Under the pieces are notes generated by a model. It saw only the letters and a list, made by a program, of their open reading frames with translations, was not told the origin of the DNA and searched no databases. DNA of 14,548 bases from Echinostoma caproni (Eukaryota; Platyhelminthes; Trematoda; Plagiorchiida; Echinostomatidae), in NCBI GenBank assembly GCA_900618425.1, contig UZAN01045438.1:1-14548 (forward strand). Reading direction: 5' to 3'. Within the stretch, counting starts at the first letter, position 1; each line of letters starts with the position of its first letter. This document shows, piece by piece, positions 1 through 8,754 of the stretch. The position numbers and the translations under genes are program-made.

Positions 1-1917
1 ATGCTTCGGGATGTTTTATCTAATGTGAAAGTGAACAGAAATAGTGAAAAAGACAACCTCGTGTACCATTGTTGCTCATGGGGTGGAACTTCTCGATCAC
101 ATAGACATGTGACTGGAAGTACACTAGTACAACGGCCTTTATGTATTTGCCTGTGTTTTGAAAATGTCATCACTGATTAGTAAAATAACGGATTATCTGG
201 GTCAAAAGATGTTTTCTTCATATTTCTTAGCCTTTAAGTTGTACTGCAGTTTGTAATGACCGAAACTGCTGATCAGCATCCAGACTCTCCGGTCTTCTAT
301 AGCTGCTAGTGATCTGAATCGCGCAACACAGAATCACTGTGTGAGCAGACTCATTGGAACAGTCGGCTTGGTGCTGATCACAGTGATATCAACTGCTACC
401 TGGTGACCCGGCGAACTGAAGTAGTTTTTTGATACTCATACTGAGCCTTTCTGCTTCGTATCTCTTCCATAAAAATCCTCAAAATATATGGCAACTCTGG
501 ATAGATGTCGAGGAATGGAGTACCCTTTATCCAATATATTAGTTCAAATAAAAAGCAATTACTGTAGCATTTTAAAGTTGTCTTCACTCTTATAATTTTA
601 TGCAAAAATATACAGAATTGTGTTCAAAACTATAGAGAACAAACGCTCAGGGTAGAGAAGAATGTGAATGAAAGGAGCTGAGATCATACCTATGGTACGG
701 TGCTCAGAAACCTGAATTGTCTAATCCGATTATCTTAGTTTTGCATCGTGTCGAAAGCTTTGCTTTTAGATTACGTAACGACCGCTCGGACGATAAAATC
801 GGGTCAACTGTGTTCTTCCTTGCGGTCACATGTTTCGCAATCGATGACCCTGAATTTCGATCAATATAGCTGTCGGGTTTATTGAGATATAGATTTTTCT
901 ATTCACGTGGTATTACGTTTTGATATCGGTTATGATAGCCTGTGGTTCGTTCGGCCAATGTAAGTGGTACTGCAACTTCAGGTAAAGCACATAAGAGGCA
1001 GATTGTGACGAATGATAATGATGATGATCCGATAGACGTTTTTGCAGCCCTAACGTTCTCTCGGGTGGACTGTACTTTCATTTTCACCATAGAATCGTAA
1101 GTGTATTTTCATTCCTGTTAGACATTGCGTTATACTATTTCAATTACCACATCTACCCATTTAGTTCATTCCAGATACCATACCACTCCATAGATGATTG
1201 ATGCTTATGATACCATCAACCTGGTCTGATTTCAAGGTACTTGAGCGATTTGCCCAACAGTTAGACTGCAGCTGTTTGTGACAGTCACAATCTTTTCTGT
1301 CTACTCAGGGTGTAATTAAGGAGTCCTACGTTACACTTACATTCAGCACTGTAGTCTGGAACAATGGTTTAGACATATTAAGGCTCCGTTCCACTGACCT
1401 CCACTGTTATTAGATCTGTGAACATCAGCTCCTACTGGGCAGCTTCTGTCAATCGATAACGGTTGCCCTTTCGGAATGTAAATCCCTCGGAGATGAGTAA
1501 CCTAAAAGTTGTAAACCCTCCGACCCAAAGAAGTTGCTTCATTCATCTTTAATTGTGGAGTTTCGATCCTTGACTCAGAGTTAACACAACTCTAGAATTT
1601 GGTATGGAAAAGCAAATAAGTTCCAAACGAATAATGTGTATCGGTTATCCTACCAATTTATAAGAAAGGAGAGAGATTCTCTTACGAGAATCGCGTATGA
1701 ATTAGTTTGATCAACAATACCTCAAAGCAGCCACCTGGCACCATACTTCGTTGATTGAACAGAACCTAATCAGTTGTTTGGTCGTCGGTCAGGAACGATT
1801 GAAGCTTATCCGTCTTTATTTAATCTCCCACCCTATTGAAATTATAACTGCACCCATTTGTTCGGTTCGTAAGCTTCATTATGTGATGTGCATCCTTATT
1901 ACTCATTTTCTTGTCAG
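1..1917. other. Non-coding stretch, no gene identified
   Basis: This AT-rich stretch has stops in all frames and no ORF with a recognisable domain. The longest minus-strand ORFs (396-605 and 899-1090) are under 70 codons and match no family I know. An imperfect GAT/AAT trinucleotide run lies near 1012-1030. One tiny splice-bounded segment at 1048-1096 is treated as a finding, not a gene. The stretch could be intron or intergenic DNA upstream of the exon at 1918. Confidence 0.6.
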
Positions 1918-2004
1918 AAAAATGATGCAACTTGTGCGCAGTCTGCAGCCACGGCAACAGAATATGATTATGCCTATAATGGGTCGTGGAGTATGGGTGT
2001 GAAA
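1918..2004 (+). CDS. Candidate internal coding exon (87 nt, phase 0 to phase 0)
   Basis: A pyrimidine-rich tract ending in TTCTTGTCAG (AG at 1916-1917) is a good 3' splice site. GAAA|GTAAGT at 2005 is a near-ideal 5' splice site. The 87 nt between them is open in phase 0 and gives 29 residues: acidic and aromatic in the middle (EYDYAYNGSWSM), with an Ala/Thr-rich stretch before it. A second frame is open for most of the length but hits TGA at 2000-2002, inside the exon, so phase 0 is favoured. No domain is recognisable. It may be an upstream exon of the gene at 8.57-10.5 kb, which would need a 6.5-kb intron and at least one intermediate exon to shift phase, or an exon of a separate gene. Splice-site quality is the only support. 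Confidence 0.5.
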
Positions 2005-2124
2005 GTAAGTGTCCCTGCTCTATTTTCTTTCCGATTGTGATTCTTTCTGAATGAACTCTGTTTTTTTCTTTTTAAATTCCCATTTTGTAGTTATCGTAGG
2101 TAATGTGATTTACCTGTTTCTGGT

Positions 2125-2128
<4 letters not shown>

Positions 2129-2160
<32 letters not shown>
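2129..2160. repeat. (TG)16 microsatellite
   Basis: Sixteen uninterrupted TG units lie 124 nt downstream of the 5' splice site at 2005. The Cys/Val-repeat ORFs that cross this region are products of the microsatellite and are not genes. Confidence 0.97.
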
Positions 2161-2165
<5 letters not shown>

Positions 2166-4510
2166 ACATCCCGATCCAAATGTCCTTGTTCTGGTTATGC
2201 CACGCTATCGATCACCTTCTCGAGCTCTGTGGTACGCAATACTCCCCTATTCATTTACCATCTAGCCCACGTATTACCTTCCCAAGTCAGTGTGGTCCGT
2301 ATTTTTTTGCATCGCCCATTCTGTTTGATTTCACCGAGGAAAACAGTTCGCCAAATGCTTGAATGTACACCCACCTACAACCAGCATGTCATAGACTTCA
2401 CGTGTTTTGATGCGACTACTTGGTATTGTTTCCAAATTATTCACAAGAAATGCGCACGTTTTGTATTTGCGCTTTTCCAGACTTCCACACATATTAATCG
2501 ATCATTCAGCTCTATGGATTCGGTTTAATCTGGGATTCTGGTTCGTCGATGCCATGTTGGCTATTTGGCATCAGGCACTTACCAGTGCAATATAATAAGT
2601 GCATGATTGCGGCTCGTCTTATGTATCATGTATTCCTTTGACTCTGGGTGCCATCCCACTGCTGCGTCCCATTGTTGTCAAACAACTGAATAGGGTGTAC
2701 TCACTCTTACTTTATAGTAGTTACAATTCTTCTTATTAATCTGTTGATTTAGTGAACCTTGCGTCATTTAAATGTCTGGCACGGTATGTCCAAACGAATC
2801 TCCTTCGCATAATCGCTCGGTCTTTTGAGAGGCTTCCTCAGACCGAAACTGATTCATGGTTGGCCACAAGTGCAACGGTAGTTTCCAAACTTGGTAGTTT
2901 ATTCATTCTGTCTTGTTTAACCGTGCGTCACAGTTTGCTCACCTTTTCATCGATCAGCTTTGTGTACCAGGCGGTTAGTGTGAAATGGACGTTGCTACCA
3001 TGTTAGCTTCGCTGTAATCAAACGACAAAATGCAAAGCATAATGGATTTAGTACTGCATGTGATTGAGATCGGTAATTCTGTCTTTTTCTATCTCGTGTC
3101 GAGATAAAAATGTGAATCGCCATTAATCATCCGGTGTCGGTCACTCTACCCTATCTAGATTCCGCACTTCTCTCACCGAAAACTGTGGGTTTTTTCACGA
3201 TCTATGTTACCTTTTTCCTGATTATCTATGCGAAGATTATTCGGGTCCTTCTCCCGATTACTTCTAGGTTGTAAAAACAGGCTGTTCTGGATAATCCTCA
3301 CCTTACTCCACAGTATGCAGGGTTTTGGCTTCTGCTACTGCTATGATACTCCTAATGTTTCTTGATGCACGAACCCCTACTCCACGTTTGCTTAACTTGT
3401 TGGACTCCGGAAATTCGCGTAATTTCATCACGCTTTGATCATCTGTCAGAAAACCTTCCTTAGTCTGTTTATTCGTTCGTCATCAATACTTATAACTGGG
3501 ACTAACTTCCATCAGACGCTTTGGTATACCACAAACTGTTTTTTACTCTTTGGGATAAATATCCAAACAGTCAATCTTTTCGGATAGTGTAGGATACCGA
3601 ACGCCTAGCTTTTTCATGAAACGATTTGACGGAATGCTTACTTGCTGAGACGGAATACGGCAAATCTTTTGTTCCCAAACTGTTAGATACGGACATTGTC
3701 AGGATAACACAGATAACACAAATAATTTCGTGTATTATACAAAGGAAAAGGGGTAAATCAATGAGGGCTTATTGAAAGCTATCTCCTGTATGCGTGAGCG
3801 TTAAATGAAATCGAAACTGCTGCAGGGTAAACTAACCCTCCACCGCTGGATTTTGCAATTTTCATGCTCTCTAACAAAATTTGAAAGCCACAGTTGGTCT
3901 GTAGTGAATTTCAATTGCGAATCACGTGACTTCTACGATTACATTTACTTATTCTTTATAATTTGCTTCAGTGTTTCTTTTCCCGTTGTCCCAATTCTGT
4001 GTAGACAGTAGCATTGCAGCATTGTTGTCGCTCCAAACAGTGTTCTACATAATCGATGTAGAATCCCACATACTTCGAAGCTGGTATATGCACTTGTGCT
4101 GAATACAGTGCGCCGCCAGGTCCTCGACACCATTTGATCAATTCTGGGTGTTAGTTATAGTCGTCTTACAACTTGGTGCAATTGTTGGTTAATCTCTAAT
4201 CAATTGCCACGTGCAGTTGTCTTTCATTCTTAGTCACAAACTTGAGCACGCCATGGGTTGTGTGTATCCGTTGAACGTTGAGTGATACCGTCCATCTGCA
4301 ATCTAATAACCTCTGGTTGGATAAACTGTCCGTCGTTAGGTGTCTAGAGGTATACTTTTATTGCACTCGATTCACAATCAGGCAATAAACTTCCCAAAAC
4401 GTGGATTGATGTGTGCAACACGACGCCCGTCCCGTCGGAATGAACTGAGTTCTCTATAAACAAACAAAAGTACTGTTGAGTGAGATACCAACTGAGAATA
4501 CGGGTTTTAT
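2161..4510. other. Non-coding stretch, probable intron or intergenic DNA
   Basis: The stretch is AT-rich with frequent stops. ORFs at 2407-2595, 2752-3006 and 3805-4011 are 60-85 codons, and none has a known domain or good splice boundaries on both sides. The 2752 ORF follows a TTTAG acceptor-like site but ends in a weak GTAGTT donor and cannot follow the 1918-2004 exon directly, because the first codon would be TGA. A locally GC-richer patch at about 3971-4150 has a 60-codon open frame on the minus strand and is discussed under findings. Confidence 0.5.
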
Positions 4511-4512
4511 TG

Positions 4513-4552
<40 letters not shown>

Positions 4553-4554
4553 CA
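4511..4554. repeat. Perfect 44-bp palindrome with (AT)17 core
   Basis: The structure is TGGGG, then (AT)17, then CCCCA, identical to its own reverse complement. It is followed by an unresolved base and another short AT run. Such a run can extrude as a hairpin, and the adjacent N suggests it was hard to sequence or assemble. Confidence 0.97.
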
Positions 4555-4555
4555 N
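4555..4555. other. Ambiguous base (N)
   Basis: One unresolved base directly abuts the TA palindrome. The true repeat length here may differ from the assembly. Confidence 0.99.
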
Positions 4556-5699
4556 ATATATATAACACCAATCTTTACAGTTACTGAGCAAAAATAACCA
4601 TTCTCTTGAATCTCTCCCTTTATTTTAAATTGATTACGAGTGCCTATGCACTTCTGGCATCGAAAGGTACTATTGAAAAATGTTTAACAGTAACAATCAA
4701 ATCAAGGGAAACAATTGGTATCATTTCACCTGATTAACTAACTAAATCTTAACTCGTTTACTGACTACCAGGATTTTTCCTCCGTGATCCCCGGTTTTCG
4801 TATTGGATCTAAAAAACTGAATTTCATACATCGCGATTTACTAATTTAGTGAGGTACTGCCTTGCATAGCTGAACTCAGACGGTTTATCTTCTGATTCAA
4901 GTGACACTAAGCCACTCGTTATTAATATCTTGACCGATAGGATTTGATTCATCTATTTCAGTGAGGGAGACTGAAAGTGAAACAAATAAATCACGCCTCT
5001 TCTAATTATCTTAACTTTGTACTTGGTGCATCGTGGTTATTAATTTGTCATAATAATAATAATCGACCAAAGGCTACCTTATTCTTGTGCAGCAACTTAC
5101 TCCTAAATGAGGATGCTTCGTTTTCGTGAAAATGTTTATGAAGAATCTTGGGAATATGACACGAGATAATACTCCCAGTGCTAGTCGGCCTTCGTTTAGG
5201 ATGCATCTCTAAACCATTTTACAGCCAGGTGCTCGCAGTCAATTGATGACGGTGGTTACTGGCAAGCCAAGCACGAGTCATTACGGCTTCTTGTTACAGA
5301 GAAGTCGCTTACCTGGCGAAAAGCTTCAACGTCTGCTAGCATCGTCCCCGATCATTTGCAACCGATTATTCAACACAGCAATATCTAACCATCCACGGTT
5401 AGTCATCTAGATGACTTTTTTACTATCTGCAACTTGGCTACGCGTCCCGTAACATTCCGCTGTGCTCGCCTTATACTAACTACCGCCTCCATTCAATGCA
5501 GTTATCTTATACTAATGAACAAACTTCATAAAACCGAGGTGGTACCTGGGCTTCCGCAACCAGATTACCTATAAAACAAAACTGAATATCGGGTTTAGGA
5601 TGAAACAACTTTTCGTGCCTAATTAGTACTATCAACTAGCAGTCTAATTTCAAATCACTTTAAGTAACACAAGTTAAAAATGGAAGTAACAGCGTCTAT
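4556..5699. other. Non-coding stretch, no gene seen
   Basis: There is no ORF of note on either strand. It contains a short TAA-type trinucleotide run (about 5050-5063) and a 16-bp palindrome listed separately. It could be intron or intergenic DNA. Confidence 0.55.
5401..5416. repeat. 16-bp perfect palindrome
   Basis: AGTCATCTAGATGACT is its own reverse complement and is the only such perfect palindrome I noticed here outside AT-dinucleotide sequence. No transcription-factor family is asserted. It may be coincidental. Confidence 0.9.
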
Positions 5700-5930
5700 T
5701 TAGTTCACATTCATTGTTTCATATTTCATCGCTAGTCCAACGAAGGTGAGAGAATAGGATTTACAAGAGACGCAATTTAAGCGTATACATTCGTCATACC
5801 AGAGATGGTTACATTTTTTCGCCTTACAAGCGACTTCTTTGCAACAGCAAGCTTCAATGATCCGTAGAGAGAGACGTGACGTATGCGAGGTTGGCTCACT
5901 ACCAATTAAAGTCAGCATCATCAGCCTCAA
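5700..5930 (-). other. Cys-rich minus-strand ORF, possible zinc-finger remnant
   Basis: The ORF is 76 codons from ATG to TAA. Cysteines fall at residues 28, 29, 30, 35, 40, 48, 53 and 56, with a His at 42, around the segment KKCNHLWYDEC. Eight Cys in 29 residues plus a C-N-H-x5-C arrangement recalls treble-clef or PHD-like zinc fingers, such as those found in some LINE first ORFs. The spacing does not match a canonical C4HC3 finger. The ORF ends 120 nt before the LINE 3' fragment and lies on the opposite strand. There are no splice sites or promoter to support expression. It may be an eroded mobile-element ORF or a chance ORF. Confidence 0.22.
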
Positions 5931-6050
5931 GTCTTATAGGAGCTAACTGCAATGGGGAATCCATCAAGGTCCTATCCAATGAGCATTCCATGTAATGACA
6001 GGGTGGAATCAGTAGTGTTGACTTCGGGTATCGACCAATAATTATCCAGG

Positions 6051-6258
6051 GATTGGAAAAAAGCCAAGGGTGGTCAAACTAAGATCTGGCACCAGGGGTA
6101 CCAAAGCGGTAACCAGGGGACTGGGTCACATAGGTCCCGTTAGGCTTCCTCGCTAAGGACCTTGGGATGATTGTAACCGGTGGTTAGAAACACTGAGTGA
6201 TATGGCTGAGCGTCGTAAACAGTGGCGTCCGTGCATCTCAGTTTCTTCGCAACCTTAG
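6051..6258 (+). pseudogene. LINE pol C-terminal fragment, frameshifted
   Basis: Two frames together spell the C-terminal tail of a fluke-type non-LTR retrotransposon polyprotein. The segment from 6051 reads DWKKAKGGQTKIWHQG. After a frameshift, another frame reads GLGHIGPVRLP, a TAA, then RWLETLSDMAERRKQWRPC and a final TAG at 6256-6258. The tryptophan-rich GGQ-TK-WHQG and WLETLSDMAE-QWR signatures are typical of this pol tail, which I recognise from family knowledge and not from a search. The single internal stop and the frameshift show it is dead. It is a 5'-truncated copy on the plus strand, the same orientation as the larger LINE near 11-13.7 kb. Confidence 0.8.
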
Positions 6259-6346
6259 ACCACTGAAATTTTCCATTTTCTGTTGGACTCTACTTTCAAC
6301 TTGCGTGTCTTCTCCTATTCTTCATCCAAATAGGCAACCAAAACCG

Positions 6347-6362
6347 GCGCACGAAAGTGCGT
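6347..6362 (+). other. LINE 3' UTR hairpin with GNRA-type loop
   Basis: CGCAC, then GAAA, then GTGCG forms a perfect 5-bp stem, extendable by a G-U pair, closed by a GAAA tetraloop. In L2/CR1-type LINEs a 3' stem-loop is the site where the reverse transcriptase binds its own RNA, so this position just before the terminal repeat fits such a role. The role is inferred. Confidence 0.5.
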
Positions 6363-6378
6363 GGTTAATGGTTGTACA

Positions 6379-6393
6379 AACTGAACTGAACTG
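6379..6393 (+). repeat. (AACTG)3 terminal repeat of LINE
   Basis: Three tandem AACTG units lie downstream of the hairpin. Short 3'-terminal tandem repeats replace poly(A) in RTE/CR1/L2-type elements. Confidence 0.75.
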
Positions 6394-6459
6394 TAGACCG
6401 AATCCAGTTACGACTCTGAATATCACTGAAGAAAATCTGATTTCGTTTTATTTGTAAAT

Positions 6460-7990
6460 GGGTGTCTCGTCTTACCATTTATGTGAACCACTACTAATTC
6501 TTTTCGTTATATTCAAGAGAACACACCGTTCATAAACGCGTCCTGCATTTTATTTCTGCAAAAAGCTGATCGAAACTTTGCTCACGTACACTTCGTTTGG
6601 TGTTTCGATGTACATTTCCTCCAATGGCGCTGTTCTACGTTTGGAAGTCAGCAAATTGGCCGTAACAAATTCGAGGAGACGTACTTGCTCAGAAATTTTT
6701 TAATTTGTCTTAGTTTTACGTTAAGAAATGATGCGATCCAAACCAGTATTTCCACACGGTATAGTTCCTTTCGGGTCGCTGGCTGTATTTGTGCTGAATA
6801 AATTGTAATGAATATTCGTGCAATAAAGCATTTGGGGTTGTGCACGAAATTGAAAAATCACAAATTATGCTTTTTCAACAACTATTTTGACAAGGGCTGA
6901 ATGGTGGAAAACAGAAACACGACAGGAAGCAAATCTCTCCGTGATACTAACGTGTTAACGGGACACTCATTCGACTCCTTTGCACTCAAGCAAACACTTC
7001 TGACATTGAGCCACCTGCAGTCAACTCTGTTAAAAATTCCAACTTTGTTCTGTGGTGTCGATATGAGTTCGAAGACCTTTTGCCTGTCATGTCGGAACTA
7101 TCTGTTTATAGAACATAACAGTGGTTATTTTGCTCCCACAAAGGGTATCCTGATGTGCTAGCACCAATCCTTTCGTGCATACTGCGCCTGTCAGGTGTGA
7201 TCAGTTACTCTGAGTTTTGCTGTGTCTTATCCGCGGAAGATGATGAATGTCGCGAAAATTAAGCACTTCAACGGCAATGTTTAACACATGCTTCACGCAC
7301 GCCTCTTCATGATCCGGTAATAGATTGAAGTTGCCCATATTGAATGCTCTATTTGTGGTCCACAGGTCTCATTCAGTTTATGATATTGTGTAACAGTGAT
7401 GCCAGTCCGCATAAGTCATCGGCTCATTTGCATCAAACACACGCACAGCAACTACTATTAGTTTGATTCCGGTAAAATCTTCCCTTCCTATGGATTCCTT
7501 AATATACTGTTAAGCGCCATAGGGGCGCTGAAGAGCGAACTGAAACGGAAGCAAAACAGGTAAGGTTCAGGGATCACTGGTACACATGGGCCAGACTTTG
7601 AACTAGTAGATCGTTTCAAACATTCAACCCATTCAGAAACGGTGTTTTTGCAAACCCCTCATTACTTATCATAAGAATTTTCGTCAATGCGTATGGTTCA
7701 CAACAACAAAAAATATCCAACGATCTTTGGTTCACTCCGAAATCAGCACGTTTTGTTTCAGAAACTTTGCACCTCTATGCTTTGTTTTGCTAATTTCTTG
7801 ATAGTCCGATCTACAATATTTCGTCTTCACCCGCTGATTTCCACGGGTGCAACAATTGTTATTAGCCGGTTTTCTCATCCGCACAACAAGCCATAAAGGG
7901 TGATAGCTATGTGTTCGTTGTTCAGGTACGTCATCGTTGTGGTCCATTTTGCGTGCAGTACAATTATTGTGTGAACCAGATGAGCGATGC
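6460..7990. other. Non-coding stretch, no firm gene
   Basis: ORFs at 6901-7161 and 7687-7896 (plus strand) and 6648-6845 (minus strand) are short, without domains and without convincing splice boundaries. AATAAA motifs occur near 6795 and 6820, but no coding sequence ends before them. A possible 45-nt exon at 7515-7559 is listed separately. Confidence 0.5.
7515..7559 (+). CDS. Possible 45-nt micro-exon, weak support
   Basis: ACAG|GTAAGG at 7560 is a strong 5' splice site. Upstream, TTAAG (AG at 7513-7514) could be a 3' splice site, with pyrimidines further upstream at 7478-7500. The 15 codons between are open in phase 0 and highly charged (RHRGAEERTETEAKQ), unlike the surrounding AT-rich DNA. 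The first bases form a 6-bp hairpin, AGCGCC/GGCGCT with a 5-nt loop (7513-7529). Flukes are known to use micro-exons, but this one rests on a single good donor. Confidence 0.2.
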
Positions 7991-7998
7991 AAATACAC

Positions 7999-8014
7999 GT
8001 GTGTGTGTGTGTGT
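7999..8014. repeat. (GT)8 microsatellite
   Basis: Eight GT units are preceded by ACAC, giving a short local ACAC/GTGT palindrome. The 135-codon minus-strand ORF across this site (7732-8139) contains an HTHTH run that comes from the repeat. Confidence 0.95.
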
Positions 8015-8020
8015 ATGAGC

Positions 8021-8340
8021 ATGCCACCTAGAGCTGAGGTGGAGGAACAGCCGAGTGGGAGTGCAACAGCGCGTCCGGAGTACACTTCCGGTATTGATTG
8101 ATTGATATCACACCACTGTCTGAACGATTTACTGACCATTCAGTCTATTCCGATGAGACGAGACGTCTGTCTGAGTCATCGATTTCGGGCATTGTGCACG
8201 AGGTGGGTTGGAGGAGGACTGGAGCGTCAGAGAGACGTGGTGCTTCGTCGGTTCTCAAAGGACGCTACATGAATAACGAGTTCGCATTACGTGGAATTGG
8301 TTTTGTGTTTTGGTGATCTGACGTCATCGAAACTGAAGGG
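8021..8340. other. GC-richer block, possible degenerate interspersed repeat
   Basis: Base composition rises compared with both flanks. The block reads as purine-rich runs such as GAGGTGGAGGAAC, ending in TGACGTCA and a run of G. The 72-codon plus-strand ORF (8098-8316) has no recognisable domain. It could be the 5' or 3' UTR of an old retroelement, or a promoter-proximal region for the gene starting near 8584. I cannot decide between these. Confidence 0.3.
8319..8326. promoter_or_regulatory. Perfect CRE-like octamer TGACGTCA
   Basis: This is the palindromic full CREB/ATF recognition site, 258 nt upstream of the ATG at 8584. An 8-bp site is expected by chance about once in 65 kb, so it is suggestive only. 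No TATA box is evident between it and the ATG. Confidence 0.3.
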
Positions 8341-8567
8341 GGGGCTGTAATCGGAGTTTTTGGTTGCTTCCCAGTTTCCTATTTTATGATCTACTTCCAA
8401 ATGAGCTATTCTATTTAAAGGGTAAATCAAATTTTACTAAATAGATCCCAGTGGGTTTGCGTTTTTAGTCTAAAAATACATCTCTGGTGATAAAATGTTT
8501 TCAATAATGCAGTAGGTAGCATTACTAAAGTCTTTCGTGCATCGCTCTTTAAATCCATTCAAGATAG
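8341..8567. other. Non-coding sequence upstream of the host gene
   Basis: This AT-rich stretch is either a 5' flank/UTR, if translation starts at 8584, or an intron ending at the AG at 8566-8567. Confidence 0.4.
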
Positions 8568-8583
8568 CGAATTCGTGACCGAC

Positions 8584-8643
8584 ATGGAACGAAGCAGTTC
8601 AACATGCACCTACCTAACTCACATGGATAATCGTCTAACTAGA
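8584..8643 (+). CDS. Host gene exon 1 (or first visible exon), disordered protein
   Basis: Twenty codons run from ATG 8584 to the donor AGA|GTAAGA at 8644. The ATG has G at -3 and G at +4, a favourable context. The frame is also open upstream to an AG at 8566-8567, so this could instead be an internal exon of about 76 nt entered from 8568 with two bases supplied by the previous exon. The peptide is Ser/Thr-rich (MERSSSTCTYLTHMDNRLTR). The following intron (8644-8754, 111 nt) is a multiple of three and has no stop in frame, so intron retention would not break the frame and would insert 37 hydrophobic residues. Confidence 0.55.
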
Positions 8644-8754
8644 GTAAGAACTCTCCCTCTCTCTCATTTATATTCATTTATTTCATTGTGTTGTATTTTC
8701 CACGCAAACAAATTAACTTCAGATTTGTTCGCTTCTGTCCCTTTCTACGTACAG

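Larger units (their letters stand above)
6051..6450 (+). mobile_element. 5'-truncated LINE 3' end with 3' UTR
   Basis: This comprises the pol C-terminal fragment plus about 190 nt of 3' UTR. The UTR holds a short GAAA-loop hairpin and a run of three AACTG units, after which similarity to element-like sequence fades near 6450. No poly(A) tail is present, which fits LINE clades such as RTE, CR1 or L2 that end in short tandem repeats. The 5' limit is uncertain: bases 5950-6050 may contain more degraded pol sequence, but I cannot read it. Confidence 0.65.

Noticed and set aside
899..1090. 63-codon minus-strand ORF with a hydrophobic segment
   Set aside because: It has a vague resemblance to repeat-derived fluke ORFs, but too little to name. 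The hydrophobic stretch alone is not evidence of a gene.
2130..2528. 132-codon ORF starting in the TG repeat
   Set aside because: The Cys/Val repeat start is microsatellite translation, and the rest has no recognisable domain.
2752..3006. 84-codon plus-strand ORF as an exon
   Set aside because: The donor at 2878 is weak, the first codon would be TGA after the 1918-2004 exon, and the peptide has no domain.
7732..8139. 135-codon minus-strand ORF
   Set aside because: It crosses the (GT)8 repeat, which yields an HTHTH run, and has no domain, no splice sites and no compositional sign of coding.
8148..8172. Hammerhead-ribozyme-like CGATGAGACGAGAC
   Set aside because: The conserved CUGAUGA core has a mismatch, no stem II can form, and the GAAA element reads GAGA.
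8317..8332. Second hammerhead-like string CTGACGTCATCGAAAC
   Set aside because: It has CUGA and CGAAAC, but the invariant GA after CUGAN is absent and there is no stem between them.
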